This document shows, piece by piece, positions 1 to 7,450 of a DNA stretch of 64,000 nucleotides. Within the stretch, counting starts at the first letter, position 1; every line of letters starts with the position of its first letter. Where the stretch lies: positions 1 through 64,000 of the forward strand of contig SUZN01000001.1 of the NCBI GenBank assembly GCA_015059905.1. Direction: 5' to 3'. A program made the position numbers and the translations under genes. The stretch is from Rikenellaceae bacterium (GTDB taxonomy: Bacteria; Bacteroidota; Bacteroidia; Bacteroidales; Rikenellaceae). Under the pieces are notes generated by a model that ran no database searches, was not told the DNA's origin, and saw only the letters and a list, made by a program, of their open reading frames with translations.

Positions 1-39
1 GGGCATTGGCTTGAAGAGGCGGCTTTAGCCGCACCTTTT

Positions 40-82
40 ATGTTACCCACCCTCCTAAATCCTCCCTCCTGTGAGGGAGGAC
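40..82 (-). repeat. 43-bp palindromic repeat, copy A
   Basis: Read on the minus strand, this is GTCC, a 9-bp stem arm, an ACAG loop, the second arm, then a GATTTAGG-type tail ending GGTAACAT. Two copies with the same length and layout lie at 7186-7228 and 7408-7450. The arms are TCCTCCCTC/GAGGGAGGA here and TCCCCCTTT/AAAGGGGGA there. The three differences in one arm are matched by pairing differences in the other, so the hairpin rather than the sequence is conserved. Confidence 0.75.
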
Positions 83-164
83 TTTTGTTTTGCCGAGTCG
101 GAAAATCTCAACTCGCTTGAAGAGGCGGCAAGCCGCACCGATATTGACATTCCCTCCCCTCTGT

Positions 165-189
165 CCCCTCCCTTTGTCAAAGGGAGGGG
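165..189. repeat. Perfect G/C-rich palindrome
   Basis: CCCCTCCCTTTG, one T, then CAAAGGGAGGGG form a 12-bp perfect stem. It resembles the stem of the 43-bp repeat but has a different loop and lacks the GATTTAGG tail. It is most likely a related intergenic palindrome. No gene next to it needs a terminator here. Confidence 0.6.
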
Positions 190-243
190 CTTCTTTATCG
201 AAGTTCGGTCTTCTTTTGAAGAGGAAGGCTACCTAAATTCTTT

Positions 244-393
244 TTGCATATAGCACCATATCTTTTGCACAAGACTCAAAATGGCTGTTGGGCTGTACAC
301 GCAGTACTATCCCAACAGCCATTTTTCGCTATGCACAAAACCTACGGCACTCTTTGCAAAAATCAAGAGGAGCAAGATAGGTGCTATATGCAA
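244..393. repeat. 150-bp nested inverted-repeat element
   Basis: The outer arms TTGCATATAGCACC (244-257) and GGTGCTATATGCAA (380-393) are perfect complements, and after a one-base bulge they extend by TATCTT/AAGATA. Nested inside is a second stem of about 15 bp, AAAATGGCTGTTGGG (278-292) with CCCAACAGCCATTTT (311-325). The structure looks like a small non-autonomous mobile element or a large folded RNA/DNA. The inner stem, flanked by A and T runs, could also act as a terminator in either direction. There is no coding capacity and no obvious target duplication. Confidence 0.6.
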
Positions 394-565
394 GAAGAAA
401 AGTGAAATTGTTGTCTAACCCTGGGGGCGGCTACCTACCTCCCGCCTAAATAAGATTAGTTGCGATTTGCGAACTTTAAAGGGAGTTTAGCCTTGTATTT
501 GATAGTAAAACAAAAACCGAACCCAGTGGATTGCGGAATGTATCGTGTAATAAATAAAACATACA

Positions 566-703
566 CTATTGCTTGCTTTTCCGATTTAGGTATCTGATTA
601 TCGCAATTATTAGACAGCAAAATAGTATTAGTGGAATTAGTCCAAAGAGTATGATAAGTAATATCTCAGTTGTGGCAAGGGCACCAATATATAGATTTAC
701 CAT
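566..703 (-). CDS. Small single-span membrane protein (45 aa)
   Basis: The frame starts at the ATG at 703 and stops with TAG at 566. The peptide begins MVNLYIGALATTEILL, carries one long hydrophobic stretch (about residues 5-36, with a Gly-Leu-Ile-Pro kink near 21-24), and ends in a basic tail RYLNRKSKQ. This fits a one-pass inner-membrane microprotein with its C-terminus in the cytoplasm by the positive-inside rule. A good promoter (-7 box TATATTTG at 732-739, TTTG at 759-762, 19-base spacer) sits just upstream, after the terminator of the preceding operon, so the gene appears to be transcribed alone. I do not recognise the family and no function can be given. Calling it a gene rests on the promoter, the start and the hydrophobic pattern; it could still be chance. 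Confidence 0.5.
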   Translation of the reverse strand: MVNLYIGALATTEILLIILFGLIPLILFCCLIIAIIRYLNRKSKQ

Positions 704-731
704 AGTTATAAGGTTTTAAGTTTTATTATCA

Positions 732-762
732 CAAATATAATAATTCTCCATCAAAAAACAAA
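732..762 (-). promoter_or_regulatory. Promoter of the small membrane protein
   Basis: On the minus strand TTTG (759-762) and TATATTTG (732-739) are separated by exactly 19 bases, the Bacteroidetes sigma-70 arrangement. The expected start of transcription is about 20 bases upstream of the ATG at 703. The -33 element overlaps the T-run of the upstream terminator. Confidence 0.6.
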
Positions 763-792
763 AACCGCAGAGCAAATTGCCCTGCGGTTTGT
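760..792 (-). terminator. Terminator of the 5558-813 operon
   Basis: AAACCGCAG and CTGCGGTTT (with an inner A/C mismatch) form a stem around a short loop. On the minus strand it is followed by a T-rich run, TTTTTGTTTTTTG. It lies 20 bases after the stop of the sugar isomerase-like gene. Confidence 0.8.
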
Positions 793-812
793 TTGTAAAT
801 ATTCCGTTCCCT

Positions 813-1637
813 CTACTTCGTAGCGTCAAGCATGCCGCGGAGGTAGCCGATGGATTCGGCGACGCCACCGTGAGGATCTTTGCCGTTCTTCTCGAATTCG
901 AGCGATACAACGCCGTCATACTTAACCTTGCGCAACACCTTTACAACGGGCTTGAAGTCAATCACACCACGTCCCATCTCCCAGGTGCCGCCCTTCTTTG
1001 AAGCCTCGGTCTCATCCTTGATGTGGATGTCGTAGAGCCATGCTCGGTATTTCTTGATATCCTTTACAATATCCTCGCCCATACGCACCGAGTGACCCAA
1101 ATCCATACAGCAGCCTACGCCCCACGAAGGGTCGTGGTAAATCTCTGCCACCTTCTGAATGTTGGGGAACGGAGCGCCATCGGGTCCGTGAGTGTGGATA
1201 GCCATACGGATGCCCGTCTCCTTAACCTTGGCAATGACATACTCGGTGAGCTCATATTTGGGCACGCCGATAAACATCTTCGCACCGTAGCGCTCGGCAT
1301 AGGCAAAGGCGCGGTCCACCTCCGCCTCGTTATTCATGTAGATAGGTCCCAGGATATAAGGCTCAACACCATAGCTGCGGCACTTCGCCTTAAAAGCCTC
1401 CATCTGCTCCACCGTAGAGTTTAGTGGCAGCCACCAATCCTTCACCGAGAGATACTTTACATCCATACTCTTCAAGTAGGCGAGCGTCTTATCGATGTCA
1501 AAGCTGCGGTAGGTGAAGCCCGCAACACCAATCTTAAAATCATCCGAGCCGCGCTTGCCCTCGACGAGCTGCGCCTCGGCAGGTGTGGCTATCATAATGC
1601 CAAGTGCCAGCGCGCAAATGGCGAAAATCTTCTTCAT
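813..1637 (-). CDS. Secreted sugar phosphate isomerase/epimerase-like protein
   Basis: This 274-residue protein has a signal peptide (residues 1-22, cleavage after PAEA) followed by a xylose-isomerase-like TIM barrel (AP endonuclease 2 fold). Visible metal/active-site positions are H148/H150 in IHTHGP, D179 and H182 in DLGH, H205 and D208 in HIKD, and E247/E249 near the end. These match the usual Glu-Asp-His-Glu metal site of the family. The substrate is unknown; family members isomerise keto sugars or inositols. It is the last gene of a five-gene minus-strand operon and starts 18 bases after sdaA. Export to the periplasm suggests work on sugars released outside the cytoplasm and not in central metabolism. 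The fold assignment is firm; the reaction is not. Confidence 0.8.
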   Translation of the reverse strand: MKKIFAICALALGIMIATPAEAQLVEGKRGSDDFKIGVAGFTYRSFDIDKTLAYLKSMDVKYLSVKDWWLPLNSTVEQMEAFKAKCRSYGVEPYILGPIYMNNEAEVDRAFAYAERYGAKMFIGVPKYELTEYVIAKVKETGIRMAIHTHGPDGAPFPNIQKVAEIYHDPSWGVGCCMDLGHSVRMGEDIVKDIKKYRAWLYDIHIKDETEASKKGGTWEMGRGVIDFKPVVKVLRKVKYDGVVSLEFEKNGKDPHGGVAESIGYLRGMLDATK

Positions 1638-1655
1638 AATCTTCGTTTTTTAGGG

Positions 1656-2858
1656 TTACTCCAATTTATAATGCTTTGCCAAGCCGCCCTCGGCAGTCTC
1701 ACGGTAGAGGCTTGGAAGGTTATGTCCTGTCTCCTTCATTACAGCTACAACGCGGTCGAAGTTCACGCGGTGCTTTCCGTCGGAAAGGATGGCAAACGTA
1801 GCCGAGTCGATGGCACGCGCTGCTGCAACGGCATTACGCTCGATGCATGGTATCTGTACAAGACCGCACACGGGGTCGCACGTCAGTCCCAAGTGATGTT
1901 CCAACGCCATCTCGGCGGCATACTCAATCTGCGATGGCATACCACCCATAAGCTGGCACGCCGCAGCCGCAGCCATAGCACACGCCACGCCAATCTCGCC
2001 CTGACAGCCTACCTCGGCACCCGAGATAGAGGCGTTTGTCTTGGCAAGGTTGCCGAAGATACCTGCCGTAGCAAGAGCTCGAAGGATACGCACAGGGCGG
2101 TAGTCGTTAAGCTTTGCCATATGGTGGATAACGGCAGGCAATACGCCGCACGAACCACACGTTGGGGCTGTCACTACAACGCCTCCTGACGCATTCTCCT
2201 CCGCTACGGCAAGAGCATAGGCGTAAAGACGTGAACGGTTGCTCACCGTAGTGCCGTACTCTTTGGCTTTAAGCCAATATGTAGATGCCTTGCGAGGAAC
2301 CTTCAGCCCGCCAGGCAGTACGCCGTCGTTGTTGAGACCATTGTCGATGGTCTGGCTCATGGTCTTCCAAATCATATCCAGATACTCCCAAATCTCCATG
2401 CCCTCGCAATCCTGCACATACTCCCATAAGGTCTTGCCCTCATGGTCGCACCATGCCAAAATCTCCTCAATAGTAGTCAGTGGATATACCTTTTGATGCT
2501 CTGCGATAGGCATCTCGGGGTTGGCAATGGAGCCGCCACCGACGCTGTATATCTTCCAACTCTCCTGCACCTCGCCGTCCTTGATAGCCTCGAACAACAT
2601 TCCGTTGGTGTGAAACTCCTTCACTGTCTCTGGCTCCCACACAATCTCGGTGGGGGCTACGGGCTTCAGCACAGCCAATATGGCAGCATCGGTCAAGTGA
2701 CCCTTGCCTGTGGCAGCGAGCGAGCCGTAGAGTGTCACACGAAATGAGTCGGCATCCTGATGACGCGCAAGAAACTGCTCGGCAGCCTTCTTGGGACCCA
2801 TAGTGTGACTGCTCGAAGGACCGTTACCTACCTTATATAATTCTCTTAACGATTCCAT
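1656..2858 (-). CDS. sdaA: L-serine ammonia-lyase, iron-sulfur type, single chain
   Basis: This cytoplasmic enzyme deaminates L-serine to pyruvate and ammonia with a [4Fe-4S] cluster. At 400 residues it is the fused alpha-beta form. The N-terminal beta domain opens with VGNGPSSSHTMGP (10-22), the family signature. The catalytic domain has APTCGSCGVLP (231-241), GCQGEIG (284-290) and CDPVCG (327-332), which supply cluster and active-site cysteines (C234, C237, C285, C327, C331, C338). The start fits the E. coli protein, which also begins a few residues before the GPSSSHT motif. It lies 12 bases after ppa and 18 before the isomerase-like gene in the same operon. The link between serine breakdown and the other operon members is not obvious. 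Confidence 0.93.
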   Translation of the reverse strand: MESLRELYKVGNGPSSSHTMGPKKAAEQFLARHQDADSFRVTLYGSLAATGKGHLTDAAILAVLKPVAPTEIVWEPETVKEFHTNGMLFEAIKDGEVQESWKIYSVGGGSIANPEMPIAEHQKVYPLTTIEEILAWCDHEGKTLWEYVQDCEGMEIWEYLDMIWKTMSQTIDNGLNNDGVLPGGLKVPRKASTYWLKAKEYGTTVSNRSRLYAYALAVAEENASGGVVVTAPTCGSCGVLPAVIHHMAKLNDYRPVRILRALATAGIFGNLAKTNASISGAEVGCQGEIGVACAMAAAAACQLMGGMPSQIEYAAEMALEHHLGLTCDPVCGLVQIPCIERNAVAAARAIDSATFAILSDGKHRVNFDRVVAVMKETGHNLPSLYRETAEGGLAKHYKLE

Positions 2859-2870
2859 ATCTGCAATTTA

Positions 2871-3560
2871 CTATACGTGACGCAAAATCTCTTCCAAACC
2901 CTCGAAGTGGCACTTGTAATCCTCCAGTGAGCGAGAGATAACCTCGTAGGCCTCCTCGCGACCGTATGTGCCGACAATCTCCACACGCTTCTGACCCTCG
3001 CTCTCGCGGTCTGCGGGTGGCATATCCTTGTAGGTGAGGAAGTAGTGCTTCAATCTGTCCACCACGATATGTGGCAACTCCTCGATGTCGTTATATCCGC
3101 GATAGGTGGCATCGTTACGCAGCACAGCGATAATCTTGTCGTCAGCCTCGTCGCCGTCAAGCATACGGAATCCTCCGATGGGCTTCACCGTAGCTATGAT
3201 ATCGCCGTGAGCGATGGTGCGCTCGGTGAGTACGCAGATGTCGAGTGGGTCACCGTCGCCCTTGATGTTCTGGCGACCGCTGCGCTCCATACAGAACTCT
3301 GCCACACCGTCGCCGCAGAAACTCTGTGGGATGAAACCATAGAGGGCGGGCACAACGGTAGAGTATTTCTGTGGGCGGTCGATGCGGATGTAGCCACTTA
3401 CCTTGTCAAGCTCGTACTTTACCGTGTCGGTAGGCACCATCTCAATGAAGGCGGTTACCTCCTCGGGTGACTTCTCACCCACCTCCAAACCGTGCCAAGG
3501 GTGAGATTTATATCTCAAACCCATAAGGCGTGCAATAGGGTCGTTAATCTTGTTTCCCAT
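2871..3560 (-). CDS. ppa: Inorganic pyrophosphatase, family I
   Basis: This soluble Mg-dependent enzyme hydrolyses pyrophosphate to phosphate and so drives biosynthetic reactions forward. The 229-residue protein has the family I residues in order: E40, K48-Y-E50 with K53, D61 in IRIDRP, Y74-GFIP, the metal loop GDGDPLD (101-107) and the later acidic loop DGDEADDK near 135. It is about 50 residues longer than the E. coli enzyme, with an extra N-terminal segment and an insertion around 85-100, as I recall for Bacteroidales homologues. It sits in the middle of the 5558-813 operon, 22 bases after the acyltransferase gene and 12 before sdaA. Confidence 0.93.
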   Translation of the reverse strand: MGNKINDPIARLMGLRYKSHPWHGLEVGEKSPEEVTAFIEMVPTDTVKYELDKVSGYIRIDRPQKYSTVVPALYGFIPQSFCGDGVAEFCMERSGRQNIKGDGDPLDICVLTERTIAHGDIIATVKPIGGFRMLDGDEADDKIIAVLRNDATYRGYNDIEELPHIVVDRLKHYFLTYKDMPPADRESEGQKRVEIVGTYGREEAYEVISRSLEDYKCHFEGLEEILRHV

Positions 3561-3582
3561 AATATTTAAGTTTTAATCGTTG

Positions 3583-4716
3583 TTATCCTACAATGTAGCG
3601 TGCCGCGCGGGGCAGCGCCTTGTAAATAAGTGCTGTAAGTGACCAGCAGATGCCAAAGACAATTATCACGCTTGCCATAACGCACAATGGTGTGGGCATA
3701 CCCAGCGGCGTGAGCAGCAGAATCACAGGACCGATGAAGATGTAGTGCATCAGATATGTGCCAAAGCTGCAACGTGTGGTGGCTGCGAGCAGACTCTGCA
3801 GACGTGGCGAAGTGATGTTTATGCGCTGCACCACAAGGAATATACCCAGTGCCATCAGCACCACATTGGGCGAGCAGAACTGCCAGAAGAGCTCCAGCAA
3901 CTCGGGCGCCTCCTCGTAGCTGTACTGAACAGCCATTGAGGCGTAGCCTGTGTAGGTAATGATGTAGCCCGATATGTAGAGCATAACGCCCATCGCGATA
4001 ATTCTGCGTAGTGGCATATGGTGTCTGCGAGCGAGGATATGACCCAGCAGCAGATAACCCGCGAAGCCAGCGAAGTAGTAGAATGTGCCGAACTCGTTCC
4101 ACGCGCACTCGCCAAAGAGGTTAGGGGCGATGAGCTGCTTCAGGTAAGGCAGCGTGAGCGAGCAGAGCCACAGCAACAGATAGGTATTTGTCATCGTAGA
4201 GTCACGCTTCTCGACCCACGCCGAGAAGAATGGCATCAGCAGGTAAAGCCCGATGAGCATATAGAGATACCACATATGGGTGGTGTAGCCGTTGAATGTG
4301 AAAGGTATGCGTGCAATGTTTCGCATTGCATCGCCCGCCTCCTGCGAGGGTGAGAACTCAAATGGGAAGAGTGTTGTGATGACGCTCTTGTCGAGTCCTG
4401 CAACACCTGTAAGCCAGGGAATGAGGTAATACACCGCCGACCACAGTACCATAGGGATGAGTACCCTGGGGATGCGGCGCTTGTAAAACTCGGCTGCGCT
4501 CTCCCTGATAGGCAGAAGCAGCAGACCTGTCATCATCGCAAACAGAGGCACGCTCGGGCGCATAAGCGAGCCGATAAAGACTCCCCAAAAGCTGTTCATA
4601 GGGTCATCCTGTGGTGTGGCGTTGTATATATCGACGCAGTGCGCCGCGATGACCATCAGCATCGCCACCAGTCGCAATACATCGACCCAGTATAGGCGTT
4701 GTGTGTTCTCTTGCAT
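3583..4716 (-). CDS. Membrane acyltransferase (acyltransferase 3 family)
   Basis: This 377-residue integral membrane protein has about ten hydrophobic segments and the acyltransferase 3 N-terminal pattern. The first segment contains D12, R15 and H26 (VDVLRLVAMLMVIAAH), where the conserved His is thought to be catalytic. Family members move acetyl or other acyl groups from the cytoplasmic side onto exported sugars such as O-antigen, capsule or peptidoglycan. The acceptor cannot be told from sequence. The gene starts 2 bases after the stop of the unknown secreted protein upstream, so the two are co-transcribed. The start is well placed, 7 residues before the conserved YWVDVLR motif. Confidence 0.85.
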   Translation of the reverse strand: MQENTQRLYWVDVLRLVAMLMVIAAHCVDIYNATPQDDPMNSFWGVFIGSLMRPSVPLFAMMTGLLLLPIRESAAEFYKRRIPRVLIPMVLWSAVYYLIPWLTGVAGLDKSVITTLFPFEFSPSQEAGDAMRNIARIPFTFNGYTTHMWYLYMLIGLYLLMPFFSAWVEKRDSTMTNTYLLLWLCSLTLPYLKQLIAPNLFGECAWNEFGTFYYFAGFAGYLLLGHILARRHHMPLRRIIAMGVMLYISGYIITYTGYASMAVQYSYEEAPELLELFWQFCSPNVVLMALGIFLVVQRINITSPRLQSLLAATTRCSFGTYLMHYIFIGPVILLLTPLGMPTPLCVMASVIIVFGICWSLTALIYKALPRAARYIVG

Positions 4717-4718
4717 TT

Positions 4719-5558
4719 TTAATATATGTTGAAATGAGGTATCTCTTGTTCTTTACTGTTGATTTCTAAATATAAAGTAAAGTATATTGCCTGGTCTTTC
4801 TCTAAATACTTTTTCCAATCAACCTTTTTTATCTTTTTATAAATGTATTGCTTGTACTCTTCCATACGGTCGGGAAACCAATAATCCTCTTTGAATGCCA
4901 CCTTCCCATTTCGTACTCCGAATTCTATGTGGGTCGATCCAATTGTGAGTTTGCGCCCCAAGTAATATGCCTCACTCCACTTCCATTCCCAATTATTGAC
5001 TATCGCATCGTGAGCTTCCTGCGATAACTCTGCGACAACACCTTTCTCTATTGATTTGTCGTCATATTCATACTCGCCCAACATCTTGCAACGCCCATTC
5101 TTCACCTGTACAATTTTGCGGTAATTTGTAATTGGACCACTTCCCTCATACCACTTTCTGATATTACCAAAACCCAGTGCGAGGGTTTGGTTCACCCACT
5201 TGGCGTGTACGCGTCCATTGACACACTCTTTGCCAAAAATCTTCTCAAGGTCAAGGTCGATATACTTTTTATCTCGGGGTGCATTACCCTCGTCGTGAAT
5301 GGCGGTAAGATATAGTTTGTTGTTGTCAATCTCCCAGTATGCGATGTAGCCCTTGTAGTTTGCAGTGCTTGACATCTGAAATTCTGGGAACTTGTAGTCG
5401 TTAGGAATTTTTTTATCAATTAAATCTTCCAACGGAAGGTAGCGCAGGATGTAGTGTCGCTCTCCGTTGATATACAAATAATCCACAGCTTGAGCCGTTG
5501 CCAATGCGTATTGCACGGCAGAAACTATCAGAATGATAGTAAAAACAAATCTTTTCAT
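4719..5558 (-). CDS. Secreted protein of unknown function
   Basis: I do not recognise this 279-residue protein. It begins with a clear signal peptide (about residues 1-24, ending ALATAQA), so it is exported. The mature part is rich in Tyr, Lys, Trp and acidic residues, with beta-strand-like segments such as YKGYIAYWEIDNNKLYLTAI, and has no catalytic motif I can name. It has only one or two cysteines and no lipobox. It is the first gene of the operon that also encodes the acyltransferase, Ppa, SdaA and the isomerase-like protein. The promoter is 35-42 bases upstream. The A/T-richer codon use compared with the genes downstream hints that it is a more recent arrival. Confidence 0.7.
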   Translation of the reverse strand: MKRFVFTIILIVSAVQYALATAQAVDYLYINGERHYILRYLPLEDLIDKKIPNDYKFPEFQMSSTANYKGYIAYWEIDNNKLYLTAIHDEGNAPRDKKYIDLDLEKIFGKECVNGRVHAKWVNQTLALGFGNIRKWYEGSGPITNYRKIVQVKNGRCKMLGEYEYDDKSIEKGVVAELSQEAHDAIVNNWEWKWSEAYYLGRKLTIGSTHIEFGVRNGKVAFKEDYWFPDRMEEYKQYIYKKIKKVDWKKYLEKDQAIYFTLYLEINSKEQEIPHFNIY

Positions 5559-5592
5559 AATAGTTCGGTTTAGGTTGTGAAAACTTATACGC

Positions 5593-5600
5593 CAAATATA
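5593..5600 (-). promoter_or_regulatory. -7 box of the five-gene operon
   Basis: TATATTTG on the minus strand matches the TAnnTTTG consensus, about 35 bases upstream of the start at 5558. The -33 region has no clear TTTG. Confidence 0.5.
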
Positions 5601-5657
5601 GCAAAAAAATATTTAATTTCAGCCATTGACGTCAAAAAACGCCTGCCCGAAACACAA

Positions 5658-5686
5658 AAAAGTCCGACCCTATGGGATCGGACTTT
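5658..5686 (-). terminator. Terminator of rpmE2
   Basis: AAGTCCGACCC and GGGATCGGACTT form a strong stem around a TAT loop. On the minus strand it is followed by TTTTTTGTG, 29 bases after the rpmE2 stop. Confidence 0.85.
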
Positions 5687-5714
5687 GGTTTTAGAAGTGA
5701 AATCTACCTTGTGA

Positions 5715-5975
5715 TTACTTCTTCTTATCGTAGCGTTTTGCGTAACGGCTCATAAACTTATCCACACGACCTGCGGTATCTACCAACTTCATCTTACCTG
5801 TGTAGAAAGGGTGAGATGTGTTAGAGATTTCCATCTTGTAAACTGGATAGGTTTCGCCGTTCACTTCGATGGTCTCCTTTGTCGAAACGGCGGACCTGCA
5901 CAAAAACACGTGGTCATTCGACATATCCTTGAATGCCACTAAACGATAATTTTCTGGATGAATACCCTTTTTCAT
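5715..5975 (-). CDS. rpmE2: 50S ribosomal protein L31, type B
   Basis: This is an 86-residue ribosomal protein. The start at 5975 (MKKGIHPENYR) is chosen because that is where L31 proteins begin, and because a start at 6014 would overlap the -7 box of the promoter. The body has the L31 pattern GIHPENYR, the FLCRSAVSTKETIEVNGETYPVYKMEIS core (here the family's Cys-x-x-Cys zinc site is absent, as expected for type B), SHPFYTGK, and the basic tail RVDKFMSRYAKRYDKKK. Type B L31 is zinc-independent. Bacteroidales often carry it as their only L31, so zinc regulation need not apply. It is monocistronic, with its own promoter and terminator. Confidence 0.95.
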   Translation of the reverse strand: MKKGIHPENYRLVAFKDMSNDHVFLCRSAVSTKETIEVNGETYPVYKMEISNTSHPFYTGKMKLVDTAGRVDKFMSRYAKRYDKKK

Positions 5976-6011
5976 TTCGTCTTTTTGTTTAATTAAGTAC
6001 TTAATTCGGCG

Positions 6012-6042
6012 CAAAGGTACAAAATTTATTTACACCCGCAAA
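6012..6042 (-). promoter_or_regulatory. Promoter of rpmE2
   Basis: On the minus strand TTTG (6039-6042), a 19-base A/T-rich spacer, then TACCTTTG (6012-6019). This is a near-perfect Bacteroidetes promoter and leaves a leader of about 30 bases before the ATG at 5975. Confidence 0.75.
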
Positions 6043-6140
6043 TAATTCGATGTAATTTTTTTGAAATTCTGTAGTTTGAGAGCTTTAGCAAGCAATCGCC
6101 ATCCCCCAAAGGCTGCGCCCGACGATAAGGGATTAGCCGC

Positions 6141-6173
6141 TAAAAAACGAAGGAGGCAGCCACCGCCGCCTCC
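6141..6173 (-). terminator. Terminator of the lipoprotein gene
   Basis: GGAGGCAGC (6152-6160) pairs with GCCGCCTCC (6165-6173), one wobble pair included. On the minus strand it is followed by TTCGTTTTTTAG. It lies 24 bases after the stop of the 6197-6868 gene. Confidence 0.75.
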
Positions 6174-6196
6174 CGTTGTAGAATGGTAAATTTTCG

Positions 6197-6868
6197 CTAC
6201 TCAAATGTGTGAGTAAATTCAGTCGTAAATGTCTCGCCATTTGTGGTCATCTCAATAGTGAAGGTATATTCGCCTGGCTTTTCGGGTGTTGAAGTGAACT
6301 TGAAACTCGAAAAAGATAGCGATGAGGGCGAACCAACACTTACCAATTTTGTTATATCCGCCTTTACCTTGTCAAAACTCAAGACAAGGTGCTCAACTAT
6401 TCTTTGCTCCCAGATGGGGCTGTCTTTGTATGAGGTATATCCACTTTTGACATAATCGTAGTAAGTCTGAAAATCCAGCTCGACTATATCATCCAACGGC
6501 TCTCCTGCGGGATGGTTTGCATCAAAGTCGGTTGCACAGCAGATTGTTAGATTTTCAATCGGGTAGGCAAGCGCTGCGTTAAGACCTGGATAAACACTTC
6601 CTCTATATGAGTTGTCGTTATACAAATCACAAAAGTACCTTGCTTTTTTATACTCCTCGCTATCTTTATTGCCCCAGGTCTTATATATTTCGCCATCGGC
6701 ACACAAGAATAAATCGCCGACAGAATTAGTTTTAGTCTTTACACCTGTTGGCACAATATATTCGGTAATAAAATGGGATGATTTTATGACGCCTGTATCC
6801 GAAGACTCTTTCTCTGAACAACTCCACAATGCCAGCACAGCCATTGCTGCAAATAATAACTTTCTCAT
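6197..6868 (-). CDS. Lipoprotein of unknown function
   Basis: This 223-residue protein has a short lipoprotein signal with lipobox LWSC and lipidation at C17, followed by an acidic/Ser spacer (SEKESSD), which favours export to the outer membrane in Bacteroidetes. The C-terminal third (about residues 150-223) reads like one immunoglobulin-type beta sandwich: it alternates strands such as EYTFTIEMTTNGETFTTEF and ends close to the final strand. No catalytic motif or named family is visible. It stands alone between rpmE2 and a long repeat region. Codon use is A/T-rich like the 4719-5558 gene. Confidence 0.65.
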   Translation of the reverse strand: MRKLLFAAMAVLALWSCSEKESSDTGVIKSSHFITEYIVPTGVKTKTNSVGDLFLCADGEIYKTWGNKDSEEYKKARYFCDLYNDNSYRGSVYPGLNAALAYPIENLTICCATDFDANHPAGEPLDDIVELDFQTYYDYVKSGYTSYKDSPIWEQRIVEHLVLSFDKVKADITKLVSVGSPSSLSFSSFKFTSTPEKPGEYTFTIEMTTNGETFTTEFTHTFE

Positions 6869-7185
6869 AATCGCAACACTTTATCGGTTAATGATTTAAG
6901 TTTTCGATTGCAAGTTACAAATTCTACATTATATATGCAAAAAAATATGCGGAAAATTTTGTGGGGCACGGATAGTTTAATATTAAGCACAAATAAACCA
7001 AATGGCAAAAACGGAATAATCCTCCACTCTTTACTCAATAGTGTTTATTTCCCCGATGATCCCCATCGCCTTGCTACGCAAGTCGGGGGATGACGTAGAT
7101 ATATTATGAGATTGCCACGTCGGGCGTTGCCCTCCTCGCAATGACGCTATTGCGGTTGCATAACCCCTGGAGCGAAGCGACCAAA

Positions 7186-7228
7186 GTCCCCCTTTACAGA
7201 AAGGGGGATTTAGGGGGATAGGTAACAT
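7186..7228 (+). repeat. 43-bp palindromic repeat, copy B
   Basis: GTCC, arm TCCCCCTTT, loop ACAG, arm AAAGGGGGA, tail ending GGTAACAT. It has the same layout and length as 40-82 (opposite orientation) and is identical to 7408-7450. Confidence 0.75.
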
Positions 7229-7407
7229 TTGCTTTAATGGCGAATGCCATAGGCTGTGACTGCGCTGATAAAATTTGCAACGGTCACACACTTACACCAT
7301 CTAAACAAATGAAACTAACAAAAGATAAGAGATTGCCACGTCGGGCGTTGCCCTCCTCGCAATGACGCTACTGCGGTGGCATATCCCCTGGAGGCGAAGC
7401 GACCAAA

Positions 7408-7450
7408 GTCCCCCTTTACAGAAAGGGGGATTTAGGGGGATAGGTAACAT
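7408..7450 (+). repeat. 43-bp palindromic repeat, copy C
   Basis: Identical to the copy at 7186-7228; it was copied as part of the tandem duplication. Confidence 0.75.

Larger units (their letters stand above)
1..565. other. Gene-free repeat-rich region
   Basis: No credible gene is seen in these bases. The region holds a twice-repeated block, CTTGAAGAGGCGGC plus a short link plus GCCGCACC, at 10-35 and 116-139. It also holds two G/C-rich hairpins (40-82 and 165-189) and a nested inverted repeat at 244-393. A short open frame at 71-253 runs straight through these palindromes and is almost certainly not a gene. The window edge hides whatever gene lies further left. Confidence 0.7.

Noticed and set aside
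71..253. 60-codon plus-strand open frame
   Set aside because: It is made of G/C-rich palindromes and Pro/Gly codons with no start region or similarity.
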